From: Variovorax soli NBRC 106424
GTDB taxonomy: Bacteria > Pseudomonadota > Gammaproteobacteria > Burkholderiales > Burkholderiaceae_C
Direction: 5' to 3'
Assembly (NCBI RefSeq): GCF_001591385.1
Contig: NZ_BCUU01000040.1
Span: 1-43,005 of the forward strand
Length of the DNA stretch: 43,005 nucleotides
Part shown: positions 1 to 6,837 of the stretch, piece by piece
Numbering within the stretch: the first letter of the stretch is position 1
Layout: every line of letters starts with the position of its first letter
Program-made: the position numbers and the translations under genes
The notes under the pieces: generated by a model
What the model saw: only the letters and a program-made list of their open reading frames with translations
Databases searched by the model: none
Told to the model about the DNA's origin: nothing

Positions 1-1448
1 CGCCCGCCGCTGCCGAGGCACCTGCTGCGGCAGCGCCTGCAGCCCCGGCCGCACCTGCAGCAGCAGCGCCTGCCGCACCCGCTGCCGCGGAAGCCGCCCC
101 TGCCGCCGCCGCGCCCGCGCCCAAGTTCGACAAGGGCGACGTCTCCTGGATGCTGGTCTCCACGCTGCTGGTGATCATGATGACCGTCCCCGGCCTGGCG
201 TTGTTCTACGGCGGCCTGGTGCGCAGCAAGAACATGCTGTCGGTGCTCATGCAGGTCATGGTCACCTTCTCGATGATCGTGGTGCTGTGGCTCGTCTACG
301 GCTACAGCCTGGCGTTCACCGAGGGCAATGCCTTCATCGGCGGCTTCGATCGCCTGTTCATGAAGGGCATCTTCGATGCGAGCACCGGCACCTTCGCGCC
401 CGGCGCCACCTTCAGCAAGGGCGTGTACATCCCCGAGCTGCTGTTCGCCGCCTTCCAGGCCACCTTCGCCGGCATCACCTGCTGCCTGATCGTGGGCGCC
501 TTCGCCGAGCGCATCAAGTTCTCCGCCGTGCTGCTGTTCATGGCGATCTGGTTCACCTTCAGCTATGCGCCGCTGGCCCACATGGTCTGGTTCTGGATGG
601 GGCCGGACGCCTACGCCAGCAAGGACGTGGTCGACGCGATGAACGCCAAGGCCGGCCTGATCTGGCAATGGGGTGCGCTGGACTTCGCAGGCGGCACCGT
701 GGTGCACATCAACGCCGCCGTCGCCGGCCTGGTGGGTGCCTTCCTGGTGGGCAAGCGCATCGGCTACGGCAAGGAAGCCTTCACCCCGCACTCGCTGACG
801 CTGACCATGGTGGGCGCCTCGCTCCTGTGGGTGGGCTGGTTCGGCTTCAACGCCGGCTCCGCGCTCGAAGCGGGCACCAGCGCCACGCTGGCCTTCATGA
901 ACACCTTCTCCGCCACCGCCGCCGCCGTGCTGGCCTGGTGCATCGGTGAAGCGCTGATGCGCGGCAAGGCCTCGATGCTGGGTGCTGCATCCGGTGCCGT
1001 CGCCGGCCTGGTGGCCATCACGCCGGCCGCCGGCAACGTGGGCCTGATGGGCGCCATCGTCATCGGATTCGTCGCCGGCTTCGCCTGCCTGTGGGGCGTC
1101 AACGGCCTCAAGCGCCTGCTGGGTGCCGACGACTCGCTGGATGTGTTCGGCGTGCACGGCGTCGGCGGCATCGTCGGTGCGCTGCTCACCGGCGTGTTCA
1201 ACACCCAGGCGCTGGGCGGTCCCGGCCTGGTGGGCGACTGGGTCACGGTGGCGGTGACGTCCAACGGCATCCTCGACCAGGTCTGGATCCAGCTCAAGGG
1301 CGTGCTGCTGACCATCGTGTGGTCGGGCGTCGTGGCCTTCATCGCCTTCAAGATCGCCGACCTCACCATCGGCCTGCGTGTGAGCGAAGAGGAAGAGCGC
1401 GAAGGCCTCGACATCTCCTCGCACGGCGAGACCGCCTACAACCGCTGA
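1..1448 (+). CDS. amtB: Ammonium transporter AmtB (5' end outside window)
   Basis: Amt/Mep/Rh channel that conducts ammonia/ammonium across the inner membrane. The reading frame is open from base 3, so the signal peptide and true start lie upstream; the first ATG in the window (150) is internal. The first ~40 visible residues are almost only Ala and Pro, forming a linker before the first core helix. Family motifs are clear: PGLALFYGGLVRSKN in the first helix, FQATFAGITCCLIVGAFAER, WVGWFGFNAGSALEAG, and the pore histidine pair in VVHINAA (His codon 705-707) and FGVHGVGG (His codon 1155-1157). The C-terminal tail (SEEEEREGLDISSHGETAYN) is the usual cytoplasmic tail contacted by PII proteins. 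A glnK gene would be expected just upstream, outside the window. A strong terminator follows at 1526-1560. Confidence 0.96.
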   Translation, partial: PAAAEAPAAAAPAAPAAPAAAAPAAPAAAEAAPAAAAPAPKFDKGDVSWMLVSTLLVIMMTVPGLALFYGGLVRSKNMLSVLMQVMVTFSMIVVLWLVYGYSLAFTEGNAFIGGFDRLFMKGIFDASTGTFAPGATFSKGVYIPELLFAAFQATFAGITCCLIVGAFAERIKFSAVLLFMAIWFTFSYAPLAHMVWFWMGPDAYASKDVVDAMNAKAGLIWQWGALDFAGGTVVHINAAVAGLVGAFLVGKRIGYGKEAFTPHSLTLTMVGASLLWVGWFGFNAGSALEAGTSATLAFMNTFSATAAAVLAWCIGEALMRGKASMLGAASGAVAGLVAITPAAGNVGLMGAIVIGFVAGFACLWGVNGLKRLLGADDSLDVFGVHGVGGIVGALLTGVFNTQALGGPGLVGDWVTVAVTSNGILDQVWIQLKGVLLTIVWSGVVAFIAFKIADLTIGLRVSEEEEREGLDISSHGETAYNR

Positions 1449-1525
1449 GCGGATTTCACGGCCCGCGGAGACCACCGCCGCGGGCCGGCCACAGAGCAAT
1501 CACTGCAAGTCTCCCTTGGATGTTC

Positions 1526-1560
1526 GCCCGCCCGAGCTTCGGCTCCGGCGGGCATTTTTT
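1526..1560 (+). terminator. Rho-independent terminator after amtB
   Basis: Outer stem GCCCGCC (1526-1532) pairs with GGCGGGC (1547-1553). Inside it, GAGC-TTCG-GCTC forms a hairpin with a stable UUCG tetraloop, separated from the outer stem by one C-C mismatch. Six T follow at 1555-1560. A second GC hairpin (GGCCCGCGG at 1460-1468 with CCGCGGGCC at 1478-1486) lies between the amtB stop and this terminator and has no T-run. Confidence 0.9.
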
Positions 1561-1659
1561 CGCGCTTCGCCCGACTGAGTGGCGCACGAGGGCCGGCGAC
1601 GACGGCATTGCGCGGATCGTTCGTGACAGAGTCGTCCCCTTTTCAGGGAGTAGAACGAC

Positions 1660-2691
1660 ATGCAACGAAGACAGCTCGTGGTGGGCGATCCACCCGCGCG
1701 CGGTGGGCGCATCCTGCCGTACACGCCGCCATTCACGATGAAGATCATGGGGCATCAGGTCGCCATCATTGGTGGTCGTGTCCGTTGCGAGGCGTGCGGC
1801 AGCATAGGAATCATCGCCAAGGCCGGTGGCCCCAGGCGTATTGGGTATATCACCGAGGTGGCGCTTGAAGGCGACTTGTGCGTCTGCCAATGCCCCGAAC
1901 CGCAGCCCCTTGTCTCCACGCTGCAAAGCAACTCGTCCTTCGACGACGGAGATTTCGGCGGCAAATCTGGCATCCCGCTGTGGAAGCCGGGGATTGACCA
2001 GCACCTGGTGGCAAGCAAGGTCGTTGACGAGCAAGTGAAGTACCCGGCTGCAACGTCGCTACAGACCGAAAACATCTGCCCCAACATGACGAACGAGACG
2101 TTTGCTCAGCGCATGATGGAACTGCGTGATGAAGCCGTCGAACTCATTGGTCTTCGCCTTGGGGAACTGGAGCGATGGGATCAGTTGGCCAAGGACCGGA
2201 TACTTGAGTGGTTCGGCGATCCTGGCTTGGGCCGTCGCACGGCGCACCTGAGCGACCTGCGGCCTTACCTCGCGACTGGCATCCAGTCGCTCGAGCATGT
2301 TCTACGCGGGCTTCAACCGAAGAATTTCGTCCGCTGGTCACCCACGACGCATGAGCACGTGGGCTGTGTCAACCCGGCGCCCGATCGCCAGGGCGTCGTC
2401 GCCCAGGTTTGCAAGCCAGACACCAAGACTCGGACCATCGCGATCCTTTCATTGTTCTGCGGGCTCCGGCGCACGACACGGATTCACGGTACGCACCGCT
2501 TCTACGATAACGATTCGCAGCTTCAAACCCTGATACATGAGGCGACGCATTTCGCCGATGTCTTCAACTCCACGGATGACTGGTACGGCATGAGAAAGGC
2601 GAAGGAAATGCTTCATTCAACAGGCGACTTTCAGATTGCCCGTGCCAATGCCGACAGCATCGTTGGCTACATCATGGGAGCTGAAAGATGA
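1660..2691 (+). CDS. PAAR-domain protein with C-terminal M35 (aspzincin) metallopeptidase; putative type VI secretion effector
   Basis: 343 aa. Residues ~1-85 look like a PAAR tip domain: a GDPPARGGRILP opening, GHQVAIIGGRVRCEACG, then ALEGDLCVCQCP, with cysteines where PAAR proteins bind metal. Residues ~140-343 match the deuterolysin/lysine-specific endopeptidase family (M35): a helical lead-in (LRLGELERWDQLAKDRILEW), then TLIHEATH with H293, E294 and H297, then NSTDDWYG, which aligns with the family GTxDxxYG and puts the metal-binding Asp (D306) exactly nine residues after the second His, and finally NADSIVGYI. This predicts an active Zn peptidase delivered on a VgrG spike. No vgrG or T6SS structural gene is in the window. 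Start: ATG 1660 with GGGAG upstream. Base composition is lower in GC than the neighbours, suggesting acquisition. The stop overlaps the next gene (ATGA). Confidence 0.82.
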   Translation: MQRRQLVVGDPPARGGRILPYTPPFTMKIMGHQVAIIGGRVRCEACGSIGIIAKAGGPRRIGYITEVALEGDLCVCQCPEPQPLVSTLQSNSSFDDGDFGGKSGIPLWKPGIDQHLVASKVVDEQVKYPAATSLQTENICPNMTNETFAQRMMELRDEAVELIGLRLGELERWDQLAKDRILEWFGDPGLGRRTAHLSDLRPYLATGIQSLEHVLRGLQPKNFVRWSPTTHEHVGCVNPAPDRQGVVAQVCKPDTKTRTIAILSLFCGLRRTTRIHGTHRFYDNDSQLQTLIHEATHFADVFNSTDDWYGMRKAKEMLHSTGDFQIARANADSIVGYIMGAER

Positions 2692-3107
2692 GGGTTTGCG
2701 ACATCGTGTTTCTGGTCTTTGCGCTCAGCGCGGCGCATGGGGCCAGTGCCTGCAGCATCGCCGGCAGCAAGGAAGTCTCGTTTGCCGGCCAAAGCAGAGC
2801 TTTGCAAGCGTCCCAGATTCTCTCTGTGACGGACTGGTATGTAGGACTCCGCGATGGCCATATTGGCATTGCCGACATCAGCGTGTACGCACGTTCGATC
2901 AAGGGCAATACAGCGCATGCTGAACTGGTCAGTGCCAGGGTCGCCGCCGTCACCGAGCTGATCAGGACTTTGCGAGCAAGCGATCCGATCCCATTGAGGT
3001 CGGAGGTGATTGCAAGCAGTTCCCCGGGGCCCCAACAGTACCCAGAGGTTGTCATCTCGATTCAGCCGAAATGCGCCGCAACGCGCACGTGCTGCAGCAG
3101 CAAGTGA
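2688..3107 (+). CDS. Small exported protein; candidate immunity protein for the PAAR-M35 effector
   Basis: 139 aa, not a family I recognise with certainty. The N-terminus (VCDIVFLVFALSAAHGASA) is a Sec signal peptide with likely cleavage at ASA/C; the Cys after it lacks a clean lipobox, so lipidation is doubtful. The mature part has a segment (AHAELVSARVAAVTELIRTL, then PIPLRSEV and VVISI) with the rhythm of an OmpA-like peptidoglycan-binding fold, which is suggestive only. It ends in a Cys-rich tail. Its ATG overlaps the stop of the effector gene by ATGA, so the two are translationally coupled, and it shares the lower GC. Position and export suggest it guards the periplasm against the peptidase. 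The alternative is an unrelated OmpA-like protein. Confidence 0.6.
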   Translation: MRVCDIVFLVFALSAAHGASACSIAGSKEVSFAGQSRALQASQILSVTDWYVGLRDGHIGIADISVYARSIKGNTAHAELVSARVAAVTELIRTLRASDPIPLRSEVIASSSPGPQQYPEVVISIQPKCAATRTCCSSK

Positions 3108-3144
3108 CTTAGAGGCAGCAGAACAGGCGTTGCACCGGCCCGCG

Positions 3145-3157
3145 CACAATAGGCGCA
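3145..3157 (+). promoter_or_regulatory. -10-like box placed for a leaderless start of the SMP-30 gene
   Basis: CACAAT at 3145-3150 ends six bases before the ATG at 3157. There is no Shine-Dalgarno sequence and no convincing -35 hexamer. Transcription would begin at or next to the A of the start codon. Confidence 0.45.
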
Positions 3158-4077
3158 TGTGGCAAACCCTTGCGAACTCCCAGTCGGAGCTGGGCGAGTC
3201 CCCCTTCTGGCACCCTGATGAGCGCTCGCTCTATTGGCTCGACATTCCCGGGCGCGCCGTGCTGCGCACCCGCGGCGAGCTGGCCGGCGGCACCGTGGAA
3301 CGCTGGCTGCTGCCCACCGAGCCGGGGTGCATGGCCCCCGCGCGCAGCGGCGGCCTGGTGATCGCGCTGCGCGACGGCATCTACCGTGCGCGCGAGTGGG
3401 GCGGCGCGCTGCAACCCATGGCGCGGGTGGCGCACGACGTGCGCACCATGCGCTTCAACGACGGCAAGTGCGACCCGCTTGGGCGCCTGTGGGCCGGCAC
3501 CATCAACGAAGCGAAGGACGCGGCCAGCGCCAGGCTCTACTGCCTGGACGCGCGCAGCGGGCGCGAGCCCCGGCTGGAGGTGATGGCCGAGGGCGCCACC
3601 ACCGCCAACGGCCTGGCGTTTGCGCCTGATGCCCGCTCCATGTACTGGGCCGACACCCCCACGCACACGGTGCGTGCCTGGAACTGGGAGCCGCAAGCCA
3701 ACCTGCTGTCGAACGAGCGCGTGTTCCACCGCTTTGCCGGCAAGCCCGAGGGCTGGAGCGCCGATCGGCCCGAGGGCTATGGCGGCCGGCCCGATGGCGC
3801 CAGCGTCGATGCGCAGGGCCGCTACTGGGTGGCAATGTACGAAGGCGGGCAGGTGCTGTGCCTGGATGCAGGTGGCACGCCGCTGCAGGCCCTGCCGGTG
3901 CCCGCGCAGTGCCCCACCATGCCCTGCTTCGGCGGTGACGACCTGCGCACGCTCTTCGTCACCACCGGGCGCCACGGCCGCGGCAGCGCCGAACTGGCCC
4001 GGCTGCCCGATTCCGGCAGCGTGCTGCACACCCGCGTCGACTCGCCGGGCCTGCCGGTGAACTTCTTCGACGACTGA
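3157..4077 (+). CDS. SMP-30/gluconolactonase family sugar lactonase
   Basis: 306 aa, the usual length for this six-bladed beta-propeller family of divalent-metal-dependent lactonases that open aldonolactones in sugar oxidation pathways. Family landmarks in order: LGESPFWHPDERSLYWLDI (metal-binding Glu), MRFNDGKCDPLGRLWAGT (metal-binding Asn), TTANGLAFAPDARSMYWADT (second Asn) and RPDGASVDAQGRYWVAMYEGG (metal-binding Asp). I chose the ATG at 3157 over the longer frame because LGESPFW should lie within ~10 residues of the N-terminus. It is preceded by a -10-like box rather than a ribosome site. The LysR gene begins 21 bases downstream and is probably co-transcribed. The exact lactone cannot be told from sequence. 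Confidence 0.9.
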   Translation: MWQTLANSQSELGESPFWHPDERSLYWLDIPGRAVLRTRGELAGGTVERWLLPTEPGCMAPARSGGLVIALRDGIYRAREWGGALQPMARVAHDVRTMRFNDGKCDPLGRLWAGTINEAKDAASARLYCLDARSGREPRLEVMAEGATTANGLAFAPDARSMYWADTPTHTVRAWNWEPQANLLSNERVFHRFAGKPEGWSADRPEGYGGRPDGASVDAQGRYWVAMYEGGQVLCLDAGGTPLQALPVPAQCPTMPCFGGDDLRTLFVTTGRHGRGSAELARLPDSGSVLHTRVDSPGLPVNFFDD

Positions 4078-4098
4078 ACCAGTCCGCCGCGCCCGACG

Positions 4099-5013
4099 AT
4101 GTCCTTCCGCGCCATTCCACCGATCCAGTGCCTGGTGACCTTCGAGACGCTGGCGCGCCTGCGCAGCGCAACGCGCACGGCGGACGAGCTGTGCGTGACG
4201 GTCAGCGCAGTCAGCCACCGGGTGCGCCAGCTGGAGGCGCACATCGGGTTCAGACTTTTTGCGCGCAGCGACTTCGCGCTCACCGCCGAAGGCGCTGCCT
4301 ACCTCGCGCAGGTGCGCACCGGACTGGGCGCACTGCAGCACCTGCCGGTGCGCCGGGACGGCGAGCCGCCGACCCGGCTGAAGGTGGCCCTCACGCCCAC
4401 CTTCGCCCGCACCCACGTGCTGCCCCGGCTGGAAACTTTCCGCACCGCCTATCCCGAGGTGGAGCTGACGCTGCAGGTGTCCATTCCGCTCTTGGACGTG
4501 ATCGGCGAGGACGCCGACCTGGAGGTGCGCTTCGGCCCCGGCGGCTACACCGACCGCGAGTACCGCCTGGCCGCCACCGGCGAGGTCACACCCGCCTGCA
4601 GCCCTGGCTACCTGGCGGAAAACGGGCCCTTCACCGGCTTCCGGACGCTGGCCGAGGTCAGCCAGGCCCGCTTCGTGCGCAGCCCGCTGGAACCCTGGAG
4701 CACCTGGTTCTCGGCCTGCGGCCTGTCGCTGCCCGAGCCCGACTCGGGCGCGCAGTGCAACGACCTGGGCCTGGTGTACGACGCCGCCGCGGCCGGCTTC
4801 GGCGTGGCGCTGGTGCGGCTGGACATGGGCGCGGCCTGGTTCGACAGCGGCCGCCTGCTGCGCCTGTCGACGCGCTCGGTGCCTTCGCCCAACGCCAACT
4901 ACATCTGCTGGAAGCCCGGGACGATGGAGCGCTGGGAATGCGCGGCCTTCGTCGACTGGCTGGTCCAGGGCGCGGGCGTGCCGGCCAGCCAAGAAATCTC
5001 AAAGCCCGCCTGA
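4099..5013 (+). CDS. LysR-family transcriptional regulator (GcvA-like)
   Basis: 304 aa, standard LTTR length. The N-terminal winged helix (residues ~8-65: RSATRTADELCVTVSAVSHRVRQLEAHIGFRLFAR) is of the GcvA subtype. A periplasmic-binding-protein-like effector domain follows from ~90. It lies 21 bases after the lactonase gene on the same strand, and its terminator (5060-5082) separates it from the permease. It may regulate the lactonase, or the lactate/glycolate genes downstream; E. coli glc genes use a GntR-type regulator (GlcC), none of which is seen here. The inducer is unknown. Confidence 0.9.
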   Translation: MSFRAIPPIQCLVTFETLARLRSATRTADELCVTVSAVSHRVRQLEAHIGFRLFARSDFALTAEGAAYLAQVRTGLGALQHLPVRRDGEPPTRLKVALTPTFARTHVLPRLETFRTAYPEVELTLQVSIPLLDVIGEDADLEVRFGPGGYTDREYRLAATGEVTPACSPGYLAENGPFTGFRTLAEVSQARFVRSPLEPWSTWFSACGLSLPEPDSGAQCNDLGLVYDAAAAGFGVALVRLDMGAAWFDSGRLLRLSTRSVPSPNANYICWKPGTMERWECAAFVDWLVQGAGVPASQEISKPA

Positions 5014-5031
5014 AATTTCTTCAAAACAGGC

Positions 5032-5049
5032 GTACGGTGGCGCCCGTAC
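5032..5049. promoter_or_regulatory. Inverted repeat between the LysR gene and the permease gene
   Basis: GTACGG (5032-5037) and CCGTAC (5044-5049) are perfect inverted half-sites around six bases. The site lies just upstream of the LysR terminator and ~70 bases before the permease start. It could be an operator for the adjacent LysR protein or simply a hairpin; no clear promoter hexamers were found with it. Confidence 0.3.
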
Positions 5050-5059
5050 ATTCGCTGGC

Positions 5060-5082
5060 CGGGCCCTGCAGGGCCCGTTTTT
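5060..5082 (+). terminator. Rho-independent terminator after the LysR gene
   Basis: The 18-base perfect palindrome CGGGCCCTGCAGGGCCCG (5060-5077) is followed by TTTTT (5078-5082). Confidence 0.8.
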
Positions 5083-5119
5083 CCGACCAACTCAACACCA
5101 ACAAACGGAGACCTCGCCC

Positions 5120-6781
5120 ATGACGTGGCAGCAGATCTACGACCCCTTCGGCAACATGATCATCTCCACGGCACTGGCCGCCATCCCTGTGGTGGTGATG
5201 CTGGCGGCGCTGGGGTTCTTTCACATCAAGGCGCACATCGCCGCGGGCATGGGCCTCATCGCGGCGCTTCTGGTGGCCATCTTCGCCTACGGCATGCCGG
5301 CCGACATGGCGGGCCGCGCAGCCTTCCTGGGCGGTCTCACCGGCCTGCTGCCCATCGGCTGGATCGTGCTGAACATCATCTTCCTGCACCAGCTCACCGA
5401 GCAGAACGGCAGCTTCAAGGTGCTGCAGGATTCGCTCTCGGGCATCACCGAAGACCGGCGCATCCAGCTGCTGCTCATCGCCTTCTGCTTCGGCGCCTTC
5501 TTCGAGGGCGCGGCGGGCTTCGGCACGCCGGTGGCCGTGACCGCGGCCATCCTCATCGGCCTGGGCTTCTCGCCGCTGGCGGCCTCGGGCCTCTCGCTCA
5601 TCGCCAACACCGCGCCGGTGGCCTTCGGCGCGCTGGGCACGCCGGTGATCACGCTGGCCAAGGTGCACGGCTACGACCTGATGGAAGTCACGGCCATGAT
5701 CGGCCGCCAGCTGCCGTTCTTCTCGGTGCTGGTGCCGTTCTGGCTGATCTGGGCTTTTGCCGGCCGAAAGGGCATGTGGGAGATCTGGCCCGCCATTCTG
5801 GTGGCCGGCGTGTCCTTCGCGGTGCCGCAGTTCCTGGTGTCCAACTTCATGGGCCCGGAACTCGTGGACATCATTGCCGCCATCGTCTCCATGGCCTGCC
5901 TGGTGGCCTTCCTCAAGGTCTGGCACCCCAAGACGATCTGGACCTCGCCTTCGCTGCGCAACCATGACCCGAGTGCCGCCGAAGCCAAGCCCACCGGCAA
6001 GGTCACGAAGCACGGCACCGCCGAGCTGGTGCGCGCCTGGACGCCCTGGGCCATCCTGTCGGTGTGCGTGTTCATCTGGGGCCTGCCGCCGGTCAAGGCC
6101 TGGCTCAACAGCCTGTTCGCGCCCAGCTTCCCCATCGTGGGCCTGCACAACCTCATCATGAAGGTGCCGCCCGTGGTGCCCACGCCGCACCCGGAGGCCG
6201 CCGTCTACACGGTGAACCTGCTCTCGGCCACCGGTACCGGCATCCTGCTGGCGGCGGTGCTCAGCGCCTTCTTCATGAAGTACAGCCCGGTGGCCATCGT
6301 GCGCACCTTCTTCAAGACGCTGTGGCTGGTGAAGTACTCGCTGCTCACCATCGTGCTCATGCTCGCGCTGGGCACGCTCACCCGCTATTCGGGCACCGAC
6401 ACCACGCTGGGCCTGGCCTTTGCCAACACCGGCGTGCTGTATCCATTCTTCGGCACGCTCATGGGCTGGATCGGCGTTGCGCTGACCGGCTCGGACACCT
6501 CGTCCAACGTGCTGTTCGGCGGCATGCAGAAGGTGGCGGCCGAACAGCTGGGCCTGTCGGCCAACCTGATGGGCGCGGCCAACAGCTCTGGCGGCGTGAT
6601 GGGCAAGATGATCGACGCACAATCGATCGTGGTGGCCTCCACCGCCACGCGCTGGTTCAACCACGAAGGCGACATCCTGCGCTATGTGTTCTTCCACTCG
6701 ATCGCGCTGGCGGCGCTGGTGGGCATTCTGGTGACGCTGCAGGCCTACGTGTGGCCCTTCCACCTGATGGTGGTGCACTGA
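5120..6781 (+). CDS. lldP: L-lactate permease (LctP/LldP family), probably lactate/glycolate importer
   Basis: 553 aa, matching the ~550 aa LctP family of inner-membrane 2-hydroxymonocarboxylate:proton symporters, with 12 or more hydrophobic segments. Recognisable stretches: FCFGAFFEGAAGFGTPVAVTAAIL, NTAPVAFGALGTPVITL and ALTGSDTSSNVLFGGMQ. Start ATG 5120 has CGGAGA upstream. The gene sits directly before glcD-glcE-glcF with 56 bases between. E. coli GlcA, a glycolate permease, is a paralogue of LldP, so this protein most likely feeds glycolate (and lactate) to the downstream oxidase. The split between the two substrates cannot be read from sequence. Confidence 0.93.
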   Translation: MTWQQIYDPFGNMIISTALAAIPVVVMLAALGFFHIKAHIAAGMGLIAALLVAIFAYGMPADMAGRAAFLGGLTGLLPIGWIVLNIIFLHQLTEQNGSFKVLQDSLSGITEDRRIQLLLIAFCFGAFFEGAAGFGTPVAVTAAILIGLGFSPLAASGLSLIANTAPVAFGALGTPVITLAKVHGYDLMEVTAMIGRQLPFFSVLVPFWLIWAFAGRKGMWEIWPAILVAGVSFAVPQFLVSNFMGPELVDIIAAIVSMACLVAFLKVWHPKTIWTSPSLRNHDPSAAEAKPTGKVTKHGTAELVRAWTPWAILSVCVFIWGLPPVKAWLNSLFAPSFPIVGLHNLIMKVPPVVPTPHPEAAVYTVNLLSATGTGILLAAVLSAFFMKYSPVAIVRTFFKTLWLVKYSLLTIVLMLALGTLTRYSGTDTTLGLAFANTGVLYPFFGTLMGWIGVALTGSDTSSNVLFGGMQKVAAEQLGLSANLMGAANSSGGVMGKMIDAQSIVVASTATRWFNHEGDILRYVFFHSIALAALVGILVTLQAYVWPFHLMVVH

Positions 6782-6789
6782 TGGAAAAA

Positions 6790-6811
6790 AGCCCGGCCGC
6801 GATGCCGGGCT
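6790..6811. other. Perfect hairpin between permease and glcD
   Basis: AGCCCGGC (6790-6797) pairs with GCCGGGCT (6804-6811) around a six-base loop. On the minus strand it would be followed by TTTTTT like a terminator, but no minus-strand gene reads into it. On the plus strand there is no T-run, so it is more likely an mRNA stability or processing element within the permease-glcDEF transcript. Confidence 0.5.
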
Positions 6812-6837
6812 GTGACGAATAGAAGAAGGAGACCGCG

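Noticed and set aside
1449..3156. Possible genomic island or phage remnant around the effector pair
   Set aside because: GC is lower, but I see no integrase, tRNA gene, attachment repeats or insertion sequence flanking it, so only the two-gene effector/immunity unit is claimed.
3109..4992. 627-residue minus-strand open frame opposite the lactonase and LysR genes
   Set aside because: It is antisense to two clear family genes, its composition is Arg/Gly/Gln/His-rich with no motifs, and such frames arise from GC-rich third positions.
5021..6778. 585-residue minus-strand open frame opposite the permease gene
   Set aside because: His/Gln/Arg-rich shadow of the permease frame; no domain and no ribosome site.
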